From Candidatus Paceibacterota bacterium (GTDB lineage Bacteria > Verrucomicrobiota > Verrucomicrobiia > Limisphaerales > UBA8199): a DNA stretch of 64,000 nt. Made by a program: the position numbers and the translations under genes. This document shows positions 34,517 through 43,445 of the stretch, piece by piece. Below the pieces are notes generated by a model. That model saw only the letters and a program-made list of their open reading frames with translations. It made no database searches and was not told where the DNA came from. The stretch is from NCBI GenBank assembly GCA_035452965.1, contig DAOTCE010000024.1:1-64000 (forward strand), read 5' to 3'. Every line of letters begins with the position of its first letter. The stretch's first letter is position 1.

Positions 34517-34999
34517 TCGAATTGCCGTGTCGGGCATGTCAGCCCACGTCCCACCTGAGGGAAACCACATTCAAGCTCACAGGGGGGCTTACAGGTGCCA
34601 TTTACGTAGGTGAACAGGCCGACAGAAGGCAGACAATTGGCGCCGCCATCCATGAGAGAGCCTCCTATGCCTGGACCGAATAGCCGCCCCTGTGTGACAA
34701 CGCTGTGAAACCCGTTATACCCCGGTGTGGTTCCCATGGGGGCCGACCCCCATGGGAACCACACCGGGGTCCCGCCGGATTGGCACCGTTCAATAGCCGT
34801 AGCTGACTTTGGCGTGGGGTGCCCCAGGTTTGGGGCACGGATGGAGGCAGTGGCAGGAGCCGCAGTCGGTGGATGTGACTGAATTCACACGACTTTCGGC
34901 GCATTTCTTGAACTCAGCTGCCCGGCTATGCGGCTTTACCAGTTACGGGTCAGGTTGGATTCTGCGCTATGGGCAGGCAATATTCCCAAACTTGGCACC
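34517..34999. other. 483-bp intergenic region between convergent genes
   Basis: This gap contains hairpin element copy 2 (34676-34790). The flanking roughly 160 and 210 bp show no gene, RNA or further repeat that I can recognise. Confidence 0.55.
34676..34790 (-). repeat. dispersed hairpin element, copy 2 (inverted)
   Basis: The core at 34719-34770 is the same perfect 24-bp inverted repeat, with loop CCGA, i.e. the reverse orientation of copies 1 and 3. Read on the minus strand, its flanks (ACGGTGCCAATCCGGCGGG before; ATAACGGGTTTCACAGCGTT and on to GGCTATTCGG after) match copy 3 almost base for base. It lies between the convergent EamA and lipoprotein genes. Confidence 0.92.
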
Positions 35000-36610
35000 T
35001 TAATCAGCCAATTTGTGGCCTGCGATACTGCATTCGGGCGGATCGCCAACACGGTTGATGGTGTAAGTGCCACCAGCGGGGCAGGTGGGGATTAGCTGGT
35101 TACGGAGATATGGATTGAGGTCGTCAGGCGCTGGAGTGTCAGACTCGGCCTTACTATTCTCCAAAGCCCACTGCTGTTTGGCCCCATCCAGTTGGCGAAG
35201 GTTGTTGATGCAGGCGTTCTTCTGGGCGGTCGGGCGCGGTTTGAGAAAGCTGGGAATGGCAACCGCCGAGAGGATTCCGATGGGGACACCGGCGCCTGCG
35301 GCGAGCAACTTCCCGGGATGCTGGTTGCCGTTGCCGACCACCAGCCAGCCATCGTCGGTGTTCGCCGCGACCATGTAGTTGAACGCTGGCTTGCCTGAGG
35401 TGATTAGAGATTGGAAAAAGGCTGCCTGTGGCCCGGAAGCGCCGGCTCTCGCCTGCAGAGCGGCTTGTTGTATCTTCACCATGGTCTGGCCGAAGCGCGC
35501 GCTGGTGAAGGTGAAGCTGTTTCCCTGCGCGGGCAGGTCCTGGGCGAGGCGCTGGAATTCCCGACTGTACTTCAGGCCATGCTTCTGGCCGGACTTGGCG
35601 GCGAGGACTTCATTGATGAGGGCATCGGTTGTGGCGATGAGGAGGTAGCCCTCGGTGGCGGCGACGGTAGGACGGAGTTGAAGGGGCAGCGGGAGCGGCA
35701 AAGGCCAGGTCCGCATTTTTAGCCCGGGCTGGTCGGCTCGGACGATCTGCTGTCCGCCGTTCTTGCGCAGCGCTTCGTCCAAACGGTTGAAGAGCGTGTC
35801 ATCCTTGACTGTGGCAACGATAAGCAAAGAGGGTTCAGGGATTTGCAGCGGTTCGGCTTGTTCCGGCACGGGGATCCGGACCACCCTCGTGTCGTCAAGC
35901 ACAACCGCGAAGCCCATTTCGCCGCCGAGCGAGGCGAGAACGCGGTCCCATTTGAGGCCGGTGGACTGCTCGAAGCTGGCAGGGATTCTGGTGAGCAACT
36001 CCTCGGCCTGGGGGAAGCCCGCCCGAGCGACTTGCTTTTGGAGAACCGCCCAGAGCATCGGGGCGTCGAGATCGCAGAAGGTGGCCAGTGCCGTGGTGGC
36101 GGGGAGCAGGTCGAGGCCGGTCAAGGCATGAGGCTTCTGGCCGAACATGTTCCAAAGGAAGCCGGAGCTCTGGCCGGGGTAATGGTGCAGGAGTAGTTTG
36201 GAATGGTAGAGGTTGGTGTCGCGGGCAACCGAACTCATGCCAAAACCGCTGACTTCCTCGATGCCACTGTGCTGGATGAGATTGGTGACCAGGCAGAGGA
36301 CGCGGTCAAGGTTTTGAAGGTCTTGCTTACCGAGGTCGGGAATGGCGCCCAGCAGGCCGTGCCAAGCGGCGACCTTGCCGGAAACGCCCGCGAGCCATTG
36401 CTCGGTGCTCAGATACAGATATAGGCTGCCGCCCGGATCGAGTTGCGACGTGACCTGCGCGAAGCTGGTTCGTTCGGCTGACGCGACGCCCGGAACGGGG
36501 AGCTTCCTCGGTTCAACCTCCGACGCCTGCTCCTTCTTACAACCGACGACAACCGTGAGGGCGAGCAGGACCAGCGAAAGGACGAAGTGCACTGCGGACT
36601 GCCACTTCAT
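35000..36610 (-). CDS. lipoprotein with a C-terminal pseudopilin-like domain
   Basis: A 536-residue protein. Residues 1-24 are a lipoprotein signal with lipobox VVGC (Cys24). Residues about 60-430 form a repeated alpha/beta region (LDPGGSLYLYLSTEQWLAG, EPSLLIVATVKDDTLFNRLD) resembling DUF3352-type exported proteins. From residue 439 the sequence turns into a type-II-secretion pseudopilin-like segment: a short hydrophobic helix (GVPIGILSAVAIPSFL), NACINNLRQLDGAKQQWALE, then the Cys-paired C-terminal part (TCPAGGTYTI, PPECSIAGHKL). In ordinary pseudopilins this follows an N-terminal prepilin peptide; here it is embedded at the end of a lipoprotein. The function is unknown. It converges on the EamA gene. 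Confidence 0.8.
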   Translation of the reverse strand: MKWQSAVHFVLSLVLLALTVVVGCKKEQASEVEPRKLPVPGVASAERTSFAQVTSQLDPGGSLYLYLSTEQWLAGVSGKVAAWHGLLGAIPDLGKQDLQNLDRVLCLVTNLIQHSGIEEVSGFGMSSVARDTNLYHSKLLLHHYPGQSSGFLWNMFGQKPHALTGLDLLPATTALATFCDLDAPMLWAVLQKQVARAGFPQAEELLTRIPASFEQSTGLKWDRVLASLGGEMGFAVVLDDTRVVRIPVPEQAEPLQIPEPSLLIVATVKDDTLFNRLDEALRKNGGQQIVRADQPGLKMRTWPLPLPLPLQLRPTVAATEGYLLIATTDALINEVLAAKSGQKHGLKYSREFQRLAQDLPAQGNSFTFTSARFGQTMVKIQQAALQARAGASGPQAAFFQSLITSGKPAFNYMVAANTDDGWLVVGNGNQHPGKLLAAGAGVPIGILSAVAIPSFLKPRPTAQKNACINNLRQLDGAKQQWALENSKAESDTPAPDDLNPYLRNQLIPTCPAGGTYTINRVGDPPECSIAGHKLAD

Positions 36611-36646
36611 AGCTATTAGTTCGCCTCGCTATGTGCCCGACCCGAA

Positions 36647-37969
36647 CTAGCGCAGCTTCCAGGGCGAACGGTAGGGCCGGGTCAGGAGTTTGGCGGCCTC
36701 GGCGTCATCCAGGATGCGTTCCTTGTCCGCATCCCATTTGATCTTGCGCCCCACGAGCATCGAGATGAGACCAAGATGGCCGGGAAGGGCGGAATGGTGC
36801 GCGGTCTCGACGGGCGTGATGGTCGGTTGGCGCGACTTGACGCAGTCGATGAAGTTTCGGTGGTGGTTATCCGACTTGTAGAGCACGATTTTGTACCGGT
36901 CGGGCGGGATTTGAGCGAACCAATCAGGGTTGGAAGCGTCGAAGCCTCCGCGGTCCACCCATACCCAGCCCTCGGTGCCAATCCACTTGGTGCCGCCTCG
37001 AATGTCCGCATGGCCGCCAGCCATGATCATGGTGATGTCGTTCGGATACTTGAGGGTGATGCGGTATTTGGTGCAGGTGTGCCAAACGGCGGTTGGGGGA
37101 GGGAACTCGCCGTGGCCTTCGATTTCGTAAGGGCCGGAGTTGTCGAAAGCGAGGCCCCAATGCGCAATGTCGCAATGGTGGCCGACCCAGTCGAGCAACT
37201 GGCCGCCGCCGGTATTGTAATTCCAGCGCCAGTTCATGTGGACACGGCCCTCGATGTAAGGCTCCATCCTGGACGGCCCGATCCAGAATGGGTAGTCCAG
37301 CCACGCCGGCGGCTGGGTCACGCCCATCTTGTCCTTCGTCCCGGCGAAGTCGGAATGGCCGCTGGGCAGGCCCACCTCGACGCGCGTCACCTTGCCAATA
37401 AGGCCGTTGCGGACGATCTCCGCCGCCTTGCGGAATGGCGCCTGAGATCGCTGCCACGAGCCGGTCTGCCAGATGCGCTTGTGCTTCTGAACGGCTTTGA
37501 CGATGGCTTGTTGCTCGGCGACAGTGCGCGCCAGCGGCTTTTCGCCATAGATGTCTTTCTTGTTCTTGGCGGCGTCGATGGCAAGCAGGGCATGCCAATG
37601 GTCCGGCACAGCGAGCATGACAGCGTCAATGTCCTTGCGGTCCATCATGTCGCGGTAATCATGGTAGGGCTTGCAGTCCTTGTTCTTGTAATGGCCGTTG
37701 ACCCTATCGAGCGCGCCCTGGAGGTGATTCTTGTCCAGATCGCAAGCGGCAACCACCTGAACATCATTCATCCCCAAAAACGCGTCGGTATTGCCGGGGC
37801 CCATCATGCCCCAGCCGACAATGCCCATCGTGATGCGTCCCGATGGAGCAGTGTTTCCCGCCCTGCCCAGCACGCTGGCGGGGATAATGGTCGGCGCGGC
37901 GACAGCCAGGCTGGCGGCGGCTAGAAAACGGCGACGGCTAATCTTGGAAGAGGAAGCAAGTTCATTCAT
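36647..37969 (-). CDS. Gfo/Idh/MocA family oxidoreductase, Tat-exported
   Basis: A 440-residue oxidoreductase with a Tat signal (KISRRRFLAAASLAVAAPT) at the N-terminus, an NAD(P) site (GIVGWGMMGPGN), the EKP motif as GEKPLARTV, and a substrate-domain region GGGQLLDWVGHHCDIAHWGL with His residues. It belongs to the exported Planctomycetes/Verrucomicrobiota type that acts on sugar derivatives. ATG 37969 is chosen so that the twin arginines lie about 12 residues in; an alternative upstream start at 38041 would add 24 residues. It is divergent from serS with a 137-bp gap. A pathway cannot be given. Confidence 0.9.
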   Translation of the reverse strand: MNELASSSKISRRRFLAAASLAVAAPTIIPASVLGRAGNTAPSGRITMGIVGWGMMGPGNTDAFLGMNDVQVVAACDLDKNHLQGALDRVNGHYKNKDCKPYHDYRDMMDRKDIDAVMLAVPDHWHALLAIDAAKNKKDIYGEKPLARTVAEQQAIVKAVQKHKRIWQTGSWQRSQAPFRKAAEIVRNGLIGKVTRVEVGLPSGHSDFAGTKDKMGVTQPPAWLDYPFWIGPSRMEPYIEGRVHMNWRWNYNTGGGQLLDWVGHHCDIAHWGLAFDNSGPYEIEGHGEFPPPTAVWHTCTKYRITLKYPNDITMIMAGGHADIRGGTKWIGTEGWVWVDRGGFDASNPDWFAQIPPDRYKIVLYKSDNHHRNFIDCVKSRQPTITPVETAHHSALPGHLGLISMLVGRKIKWDADKERILDDAEAAKLLTRPYRSPWKLR

Positions 37970-38072
37970 GGGTGCAAATGACGCCAGAAGGCGCGCCGCG
38001 ACACCAGTATAAAATCGGCGCGAGACTGGAGCCTTGATCAAGTTCAGGCGGCGAGCGGATTGCCCTTCATTC

Positions 38073-38100
38073 TTGCTGCCGAAAGGGACACTCCTATAAT
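38073..38100 (+). promoter_or_regulatory. promoter of serS placing the start at the ATG
   Basis: A consensus -10 TATAAT at 38095-38100 with a TTGCTG -35-like hexamer at 38073-38078 (16-bp spacer). The expected start of transcription, about 7 nt past the -10, coincides with the A of the serS ATG at 38107. No Shine-Dalgarno sequence fits between, so a leaderless mRNA is predicted. Confidence 0.6.
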
Positions 38101-38106
38101 GCGCCG

Positions 38107-39408
38107 ATGCTTGACGTTAGAGTGATTCGTGAACGGCCGGATTTCGTCCGCCAGCGCCTGGCAACGCGCGGGGCAGGGGATGAGAGTCACATTGACGAAC
38201 TGCTGCGGTTGGACGAGCAGCGGCGCAAGTCGCTGGGCGAGGTCGAGGCGCTTAAGGCCCAGCGCAAGCGCGTCTCCAAGGAAATCGGCGCGCTTATGGG
38301 CCAGAAGAAGCTCGCCGAGGCCGAGGCCAGGAAGAAGGAAACCAGCGACCTGGGCGACCGGATCGCGGTGCTGGACCAGGAAGCGGCGGAGGCGGAGGCG
38401 GCCCGCGATCGGATAATGCTGCGGCTGCCGAATTTGCCGCACGAGTCGGTACCGGCGGGTAAAGCGGCGGAGGATAATCTTGTGGTGCGGGCGCACGGGG
38501 ATAAGCCGGTGTTCGCGTTCAAGCCCAAGCCGCACGTGGAGCTGTGCGAGGGCCTGGGGATGGTGGATTTCACGCGCGCGGTCAAGCTCGCGGGGAGCGG
38601 CTTCGTGCTTTACACGAATTGGGGCGCGAAGCTGGAGCGGGCGTTGATCCAGTTCATGCTCGATTTGCACACCGGCGAACACGGTTACACGGAGGTGTCG
38701 CCGCCGTTCATGGTGGGGCCGCAATGCCTGGAAGGGGTAGGCCAATTCCCGAAGTTTGCCGACCAGTATTACGCGGTGCAGGAAGGCTTGGACCCCAGCA
38801 CGCTGGGGAAGCTCTACTTGATTCCAACGGCCGAAACGCCGGTGGCCAACATTCACCGCGAGGAAATCTTGAAGGAAAGCGCGCTGCCGATCCGCTACTG
38901 CGCCTATACGCCTTGTTTTCGCGGGGAGGCGGGCGCGGCGGGTGTTGGGACGCGCGGCATGATCCGCGTGCACCAGTTCGACAAGGTGGAGCTGATCAGC
39001 ATCGTGAAGCCGGAGGATAGTTACGCGGAGCACGAAAAGATGGTCAGTTGCGCCGAGCGTGTGTTGCAGGTGCTGGGATTGCATTACCGGGCCGTGTTGC
39101 TGTGCACGGGCGACATGGGATTCGCCAGCGCAAAGACGTACGACCTGGAGGTGTGGGCGCCAGGGCAGGGGAGTTACCTGGAGGTTTCCAGCGTGTCGAA
39201 TTGCGAGGATTTTCAGGCGCGGCGGATGAACTTGCGCTTCAAGACTGAGGGCGGCGAGAATAGATTCCCGCACATCCTGAACGGCAGCGGCACGGCGCTT
39301 GCTCGGCTGTTCGTGGCGCTGGTGGAAACGTATCAGCAGGCAGACGGAAGCCTCGCAGTGCCTGCGGCACTCCAGTCTTATCTCAAGACAGAGCGTATTC
39401 AGGTTTGA
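38107..39408 (+). CDS. serS: serine--tRNA ligase
   Basis: A 433-residue class II aminoacyl-tRNA synthetase of normal length that charges tRNA(Ser) with serine in the cytoplasm. The N-terminal coiled-coil arm (about residues 30-100, KSLGEVEALKAQRKRVSKE) binds the long variable arm. Motif 2 is CFRGEAGAAGVGTRGMIRVH, and motif 3 is seen in HILNGSGTALARLFVALVET. The start MLDVRVIRERPD is the family standard. A TATAAT box ends only 6 nt before the ATG. glgA follows 43 bp after the stop on the same strand. Confidence 0.97.
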   Translation: MLDVRVIRERPDFVRQRLATRGAGDESHIDELLRLDEQRRKSLGEVEALKAQRKRVSKEIGALMGQKKLAEAEARKKETSDLGDRIAVLDQEAAEAEAARDRIMLRLPNLPHESVPAGKAAEDNLVVRAHGDKPVFAFKPKPHVELCEGLGMVDFTRAVKLAGSGFVLYTNWGAKLERALIQFMLDLHTGEHGYTEVSPPFMVGPQCLEGVGQFPKFADQYYAVQEGLDPSTLGKLYLIPTAETPVANIHREEILKESALPIRYCAYTPCFRGEAGAAGVGTRGMIRVHQFDKVELISIVKPEDSYAEHEKMVSCAERVLQVLGLHYRAVLLCTGDMGFASAKTYDLEVWAPGQGSYLEVSSVSNCEDFQARRMNLRFKTEGGENRFPHILNGSGTALARLFVALVETYQQADGSLAVPAALQSYLKTERIQV

Positions 39409-39451
39409 GGCATTCGCTCGCCGGCCAGCCACAGACACGAATGTATTGGGC

Positions 39452-40948
39452 ATGAGAATTTTAATCGCGAGCAGCGAAGTCCATCCTTACTCGAAGACCG
39501 GTGGGCTGGCCGACATGGTTGGGGCGCTCGCCAAGATGCTGGCGCGCAAGGGGAATCGTGTCGGCGTGGTGACCCCGCTGTATGCGGGCATTCGCGAGCG
39601 CTTTCCGGACCTTAAGCGCGCGAATTTGCCCCTGGAATTGCCGCTCGGCGCGCGCAGCGTTCGCGCTGAAACCTGGGGCCTGAATCCGGCTGAGGGGCTG
39701 ACCGTCTATTTCGTGGATCAGCCGTCGTTCTATGACCGCGCGGACCTGTATCAACAAGACGGGGCGGATTATCCGGACAATGCAGAGCGGTTCATCTTCC
39801 TATCGAAGGTCGCGGCACACCTGGCGGTGCATCTGGACTGGCAACCGGAGGTTTTGCACCTGCACGATTGGCAAACCAGCCTCGCCGCACTGCTGATTAA
39901 ACACCAGGGAGGACGAACGACGCAGCGCCCCCCCCCCGGCGTCTGCCTGACCATTCATAACCTGGCTTACCAGGGGCTGTTTCCTGGTGCGCAATACGAG
40001 TTGACCAACCTGCCCGGAGACTACTTCACTCCCGCGGGAGTGGAATTCTACGGCCAATTGAGCTGTTTGAAGGCCGGCATCGTCTACGCCGATGTTATCA
40101 CGACCGTCAGCCCCCGCTACGCGCGCGAGATTACGACCGAAGAAATGGGCTGCGGCCTCGACGGCCTGCTGCGGCAACGCAACAGTTCGCTGGTCGGCAT
40201 CCTCAATGGGGTTGATTACGAGGAGTGGAACCCGAAAAGCGATCCGTTCATTAAGTACCCCTATTGCGCGAAAGACCTCAGCGCTAAGACCGCAAACAAG
40301 CTTGAGTTGCAGAAGGAATTCGGTCTGCCGGTGGATGCCAGCATCCCGCTGTTTGGCAACATTGGCCGGCTGGCAGAACAGAAAGGGGTGGAGATCCTGC
40401 TAGGCGCGCTGGAGGAGATGCTCAGCGCGAATCTGCAATTTGTCGCGATCGGGAACGGTTCGCCGGCCTTCCAGCGGGCCTACCACGACCTTGCGCGGCG
40501 GTTCCCGGCCCAGGTTGGTGTGCGCGTTGGTTTCGACGGAGCTTTGTCGCACCGGATCAAGGCCGGCTGTGATTTCTTCCTAATGCCCTCTCGGTTCGAA
40601 CCGTGCGGACTCAACCAGATGTACGGCCTGCGCTATGGCACGATCCCCATTGTCCGCACCACCGGAGGCCTGGACGACACGGTTATTGACGCCAGAGAAG
40701 AAGCCGGGAAGGCCAACGGCATAAAATTTGCCGAGTATTCCTCAACAGCGTTGGCCAAAGGCATGCGCAAGGCCCTGGCGCTGTTCACCGAGCCCGAGAC
40801 GCTAAAGCGATTCCGCCTTAACGGGATGACTGCCGACTTCTCCTGGGATCGCACCGTGGGGGATTACCTACGGATCTATAGCGCCGCACAGCCACAATCG
40901 CGGACCAACTCTCACCTTGTATCCGCGGAATCCAGGCCTGTGAAGTAA
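39452..40948 (+). CDS. glgA: glycogen synthase (ADP-glucose type)
   Basis: A 498-residue GT5 glycosyltransferase that elongates glycogen from ADP-glucose. KTGGLADM at 15-22 holds the ADP-glucose-binding Lys15. HDWQTSLAALLIKHQ, GILNGVDYEEWNP and the retaining-transferase motif PSRFEPCGLNQMYGLRYGT with its Glu residues are all present. The ATG at 39452 (MRILIASSEVHPYS) is the family start; the reading frame is open upstream into serS but that part is unlike GlgA. No other glycogen genes are in the window. It may be co-transcribed with serS. Confidence 0.96.
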   Translation: MRILIASSEVHPYSKTGGLADMVGALAKMLARKGNRVGVVTPLYAGIRERFPDLKRANLPLELPLGARSVRAETWGLNPAEGLTVYFVDQPSFYDRADLYQQDGADYPDNAERFIFLSKVAAHLAVHLDWQPEVLHLHDWQTSLAALLIKHQGGRTTQRPPPGVCLTIHNLAYQGLFPGAQYELTNLPGDYFTPAGVEFYGQLSCLKAGIVYADVITTVSPRYAREITTEEMGCGLDGLLRQRNSSLVGILNGVDYEEWNPKSDPFIKYPYCAKDLSAKTANKLELQKEFGLPVDASIPLFGNIGRLAEQKGVEILLGALEEMLSANLQFVAIGNGSPAFQRAYHDLARRFPAQVGVRVGFDGALSHRIKAGCDFFLMPSRFEPCGLNQMYGLRYGTIPIVRTTGGLDDTVIDAREEAGKANGIKFAEYSSTALAKGMRKALALFTEPETLKRFRLNGMTADFSWDRTVGDYLRIYSAAQPQSRTNSHLVSAESRPVK

Positions 40949-40964
40949 GGCATTGGGAGCAAGG

Positions 40965-42056
40965 CTATCCCAGCCCCCGTAACAGCCGCACCAAAGCATA
41001 GGCGAGGAGCCCGCTCACGGGAATGGTCAGAATCCAGGCCCACACCATGCGCTCGACCACTGACCACTTGATAGCATTTAGTCTTCTGGCCGCACCGACC
41101 CCCATGATGGCGGCAGAGATGTTGTGGGTGGTGGAGACGGGGATGCCGAGGTGAGTCGCGGCCAGAATGACCGCGGCGGAACCGGTCTCGGCAGCGAAGC
41201 CATTAATCGGGTGGAGCTTCACCATCTTGTGCCCCAGGGTCTTGATGATGCGCCAGCCACCGACAGCCGTGCCGGCGGCCATAGTGATGGCGCAGACGAC
41301 CTTGATCCACAGGGCGATTTCCATGTCTTTGCCCGGAAGTGGCGCGGGGGTGTGCAGAAAGGATAGCCAGCGGGGCAGGTTGTCCAATTGCCCTGCTTGC
41401 GTGGCGCCGAGAAGGGTCAGGGCAATGATGCCCATGGTCTTCTGCGCGTCGTTGGTGCCATGCATGAATCCCATCGCTCCCGCACTGACCATTTGTGCTC
41501 GTCCGAAAAAGCGATTCACCCCGGTCGGGCGGGCATTCCGGAGCAGCAGATAGAGCAGCGCCATTATAAAGAAGCCCAGGAGCAGGCCAGCCATCGGGGA
41601 GGTGAACATGGGCACAATGACCTTCCAGAGAAGGCCCTTGCCCTGGTACCAATGCTCCGAGCCGGGTTGAGCCCAAATAATGACGTGCCAATTGTTGCCG
41701 GCGGAAGCCAGTGCCGCGCCGCACAAGCCGCCTATCAACGCATGGCTGGAGCTGGAGGGCAATCCGAACCACCACGTTATCAGGTTCCAGACAATCGCTC
41801 CCAAGAGGGCGCAGATCATAATTTCGGAGCTGAGCGTTACGACCTTGGTGTCTACCAGTCCTGAGGAGATGGTCTTCGCGACGGCGGTGCCCCACATGGC
41901 CCCGATCAAATTGGTCGAGGCGGCCAGCAACACAGCCTGGCGCGGCGTGAGGACTTTGGTGGCCACAACCGTGGCAATCGAGTTGGCAGTGTCGTGGAAT
42001 CCGTTGATATACTCGAAAATCAACGCGACCAGAATCACTGTCAGCACAAGTGTCAT
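40965..42056 (-). CDS. pit: inorganic phosphate transporter, PiT family (copy 1)
   Basis: A 363-residue low-affinity phosphate permease with about ten helices in two inverted halves. Both PiT signatures are present: GFHDTANSIATVVATKVLTP in the first half and GFMHGTNDAQKTMGI in the second, plus LPSSSSHALIGGLCGAAL. It imports metal-phosphate complexes. It is about half identical by eye to copy 2 just upstream. The 26-codon remnant of a DUF47 gene lies 5 bp before its start, where copy 2 has a full DUF47 gene with a 6-bp gap; so this copy seems to have lost its accessory partner. Confidence 0.93.
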   Translation of the reverse strand: MTLVLTVILVALIFEYINGFHDTANSIATVVATKVLTPRQAVLLAASTNLIGAMWGTAVAKTISSGLVDTKVVTLSSEIMICALLGAIVWNLITWWFGLPSSSSHALIGGLCGAALASAGNNWHVIIWAQPGSEHWYQGKGLLWKVIVPMFTSPMAGLLLGFFIMALLYLLLRNARPTGVNRFFGRAQMVSAGAMGFMHGTNDAQKTMGIIALTLLGATQAGQLDNLPRWLSFLHTPAPLPGKDMEIALWIKVVCAITMAAGTAVGGWRIIKTLGHKMVKLHPINGFAAETGSAAVILAATHLGIPVSTTHNISAAIMGVGAARRLNAIKWSVVERMVWAWILTIPVSGLLAYALVRLLRGLG

Positions 42057-42061
42057 AGCAG

Positions 42062-42142
42062 TCAGATTCTCTTGAACACGATGTGGGCAATGACATTACC
42101 GGCATCCCCCGGGGGGTCAATTACCTTGTCATCTTTGGCCAT
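42062..42142 (-). pseudogene. 26-codon relic of a DUF47 (PhoU-like) gene
   Basis: A short frame, MAKDDKVIDPPGDAG then NVIAHIVFKRI and TGA, copies the C-terminus of the intact DUF47 protein encoded at 43446 (KVIDRCRDAGNVVAHIALK): KVID, DAGNV, AHI and K coincide. Like the intact gene it ends 5-6 bp before a PiT start. It is best read as the 3' end left after deletion of a duplicated DUF47 gene, although its own ATG could still permit a micropeptide. Confidence 0.7.
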
Positions 42143-42359
42143 CAATCTCTGTTGTGAGAAAATGCCAACCCACCTCTCCCTGAGCGAAAAAGCCGCACCG
42201 AGCATCAGCGTGCCGACCCAACGCCTTCAAACGGAAACACCCGCCTCCACGAGTTACGATGCTGTGCCATCGCACCGCCCCAGTTCCCGGTCCCTTCGTT
42301 GTGCAAGGTCCCCCCTATTATTACACCATTGCCACATTCGGGCACATCCGGGTAGCCGC

Positions 42360-43439
42360 TCAGGCCGTTCCGCCCAGCGCCTGGAACAAGCGCATCAGCG
42401 CGTAAGCCAGCAGACCAGTTGCCGGCAGCGTCATAAACCACGTCCACACTATGCTTTCGACCACATGCCAGTGCATGGTCTTGTAGTTGCGCGCGGCGCC
42501 GACACCCATGATCGAGGTTGAAACAGCGTGAGTGGTGGAGACGGGCATGCCGAGCACGGCGGTCGTCATGAGCACCGAGGCCGAAGTGCTGTCCGCCGCA
42601 AAGCCGTTCACCGGCTGCAGCCGGGAGACTTTGCGGCCAAGGGTCTTGATGATTCGCCGGCCTCCGGTGGCGGTACCCGCGGCCATTGTGAACGCGCAAA
42701 TCAGCTTCACCCAAAGCGGGATTCTGAATTCGGGCGTGTACAGGAAATGGAGCCAGGAAGGAAGGTGATTCAGATGACCAATGTTGGTGGCGGAGAAAAG
42801 AGCCAGGGCAAGGATGCCCATAGTCTTCTGGGCGTCGTTACTGCCGTGGCTAAACCCCAGGAAACCCGCGCTGACAATTTGAAGTTTGCGGAACGCCTTG
42901 TTGATGCTCGACGGACGGCAACGCGCGAGCAGAACATACAGCAGGGTCATCCACAGAAATCCCACCAGGAATCCGAGGATGGGCGAGCTGAACATGGGGA
43001 TGATGACCTTGTAGAGCAGGCCGCCCCACGCGTACCACGGCTTGCCGGCCACCGGCTCAGACCAAATGACGACGTTCCAGTTATTGCCCGCCGAGGCGAC
43101 AGCGGAGCCAACCAGACCGCCGATCAACGCGTGGCTGGAGCTGGACGGCAAGCCGAGCCGCCAGGTAATCAGGTTCCAGATGATCGCCCCCCCCAGACCG
43201 CAGATCAGCGTCACGCCGGTGACGCATTGGGCATCCACCAGGCCTTGGCCCACGGTGGTCGCAACCGCCGTGCCCGCCAGGGCGCCCGCCAGGTTGGTGA
43301 CTGCCGCGAGCATGATGGCTTGCGTAGGGGTGAGAACCCTCGTTCCGACCACCGCGGCCACCGAGTTGGCGGTGTCGTGGAAGCCGTTGATGAACTCGAA
43401 GGCCAGCGCCACGACGATGACCGTCAGAAGCAACGTCAT
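42360..43439 (-). CDS. pit: inorganic phosphate transporter, PiT family (copy 2)
   Basis: A 359-residue PiT permease with signatures GFHDTANSVAAVVGTRVLTP and GFSHGSNDAQKTMGI and the LPSSSSHALIGGLVGSAVA loop. About ten helices are expected. It lies 6 bp downstream of the DUF47 gene, its usual accessory subunit, so they form an operon. It probably imports inorganic phosphate. It is a paralogue of the 363-residue PiT protein whose gene starts at 42056 downstream, suggesting a tandem duplication of a DUF47-PiT unit. Confidence 0.94.
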   Translation of the reverse strand: MTLLLTVIVVALAFEFINGFHDTANSVAAVVGTRVLTPTQAIMLAAVTNLAGALAGTAVATTVGQGLVDAQCVTGVTLICGLGGAIIWNLITWRLGLPSSSSHALIGGLVGSAVASAGNNWNVVIWSEPVAGKPWYAWGGLLYKVIIPMFSSPILGFLVGFLWMTLLYVLLARCRPSSINKAFRKLQIVSAGFLGFSHGSNDAQKTMGILALALFSATNIGHLNHLPSWLHFLYTPEFRIPLWVKLICAFTMAAGTATGGRRIIKTLGRKVSRLQPVNGFAADSTSASVLMTTAVLGMPVSTTHAVSTSIMGVGAARNYKTMHWHVVESIVWTWFMTLPATGLLAYALMRLFQALGGTA

Positions 43440-43445
43440 GGAGCG

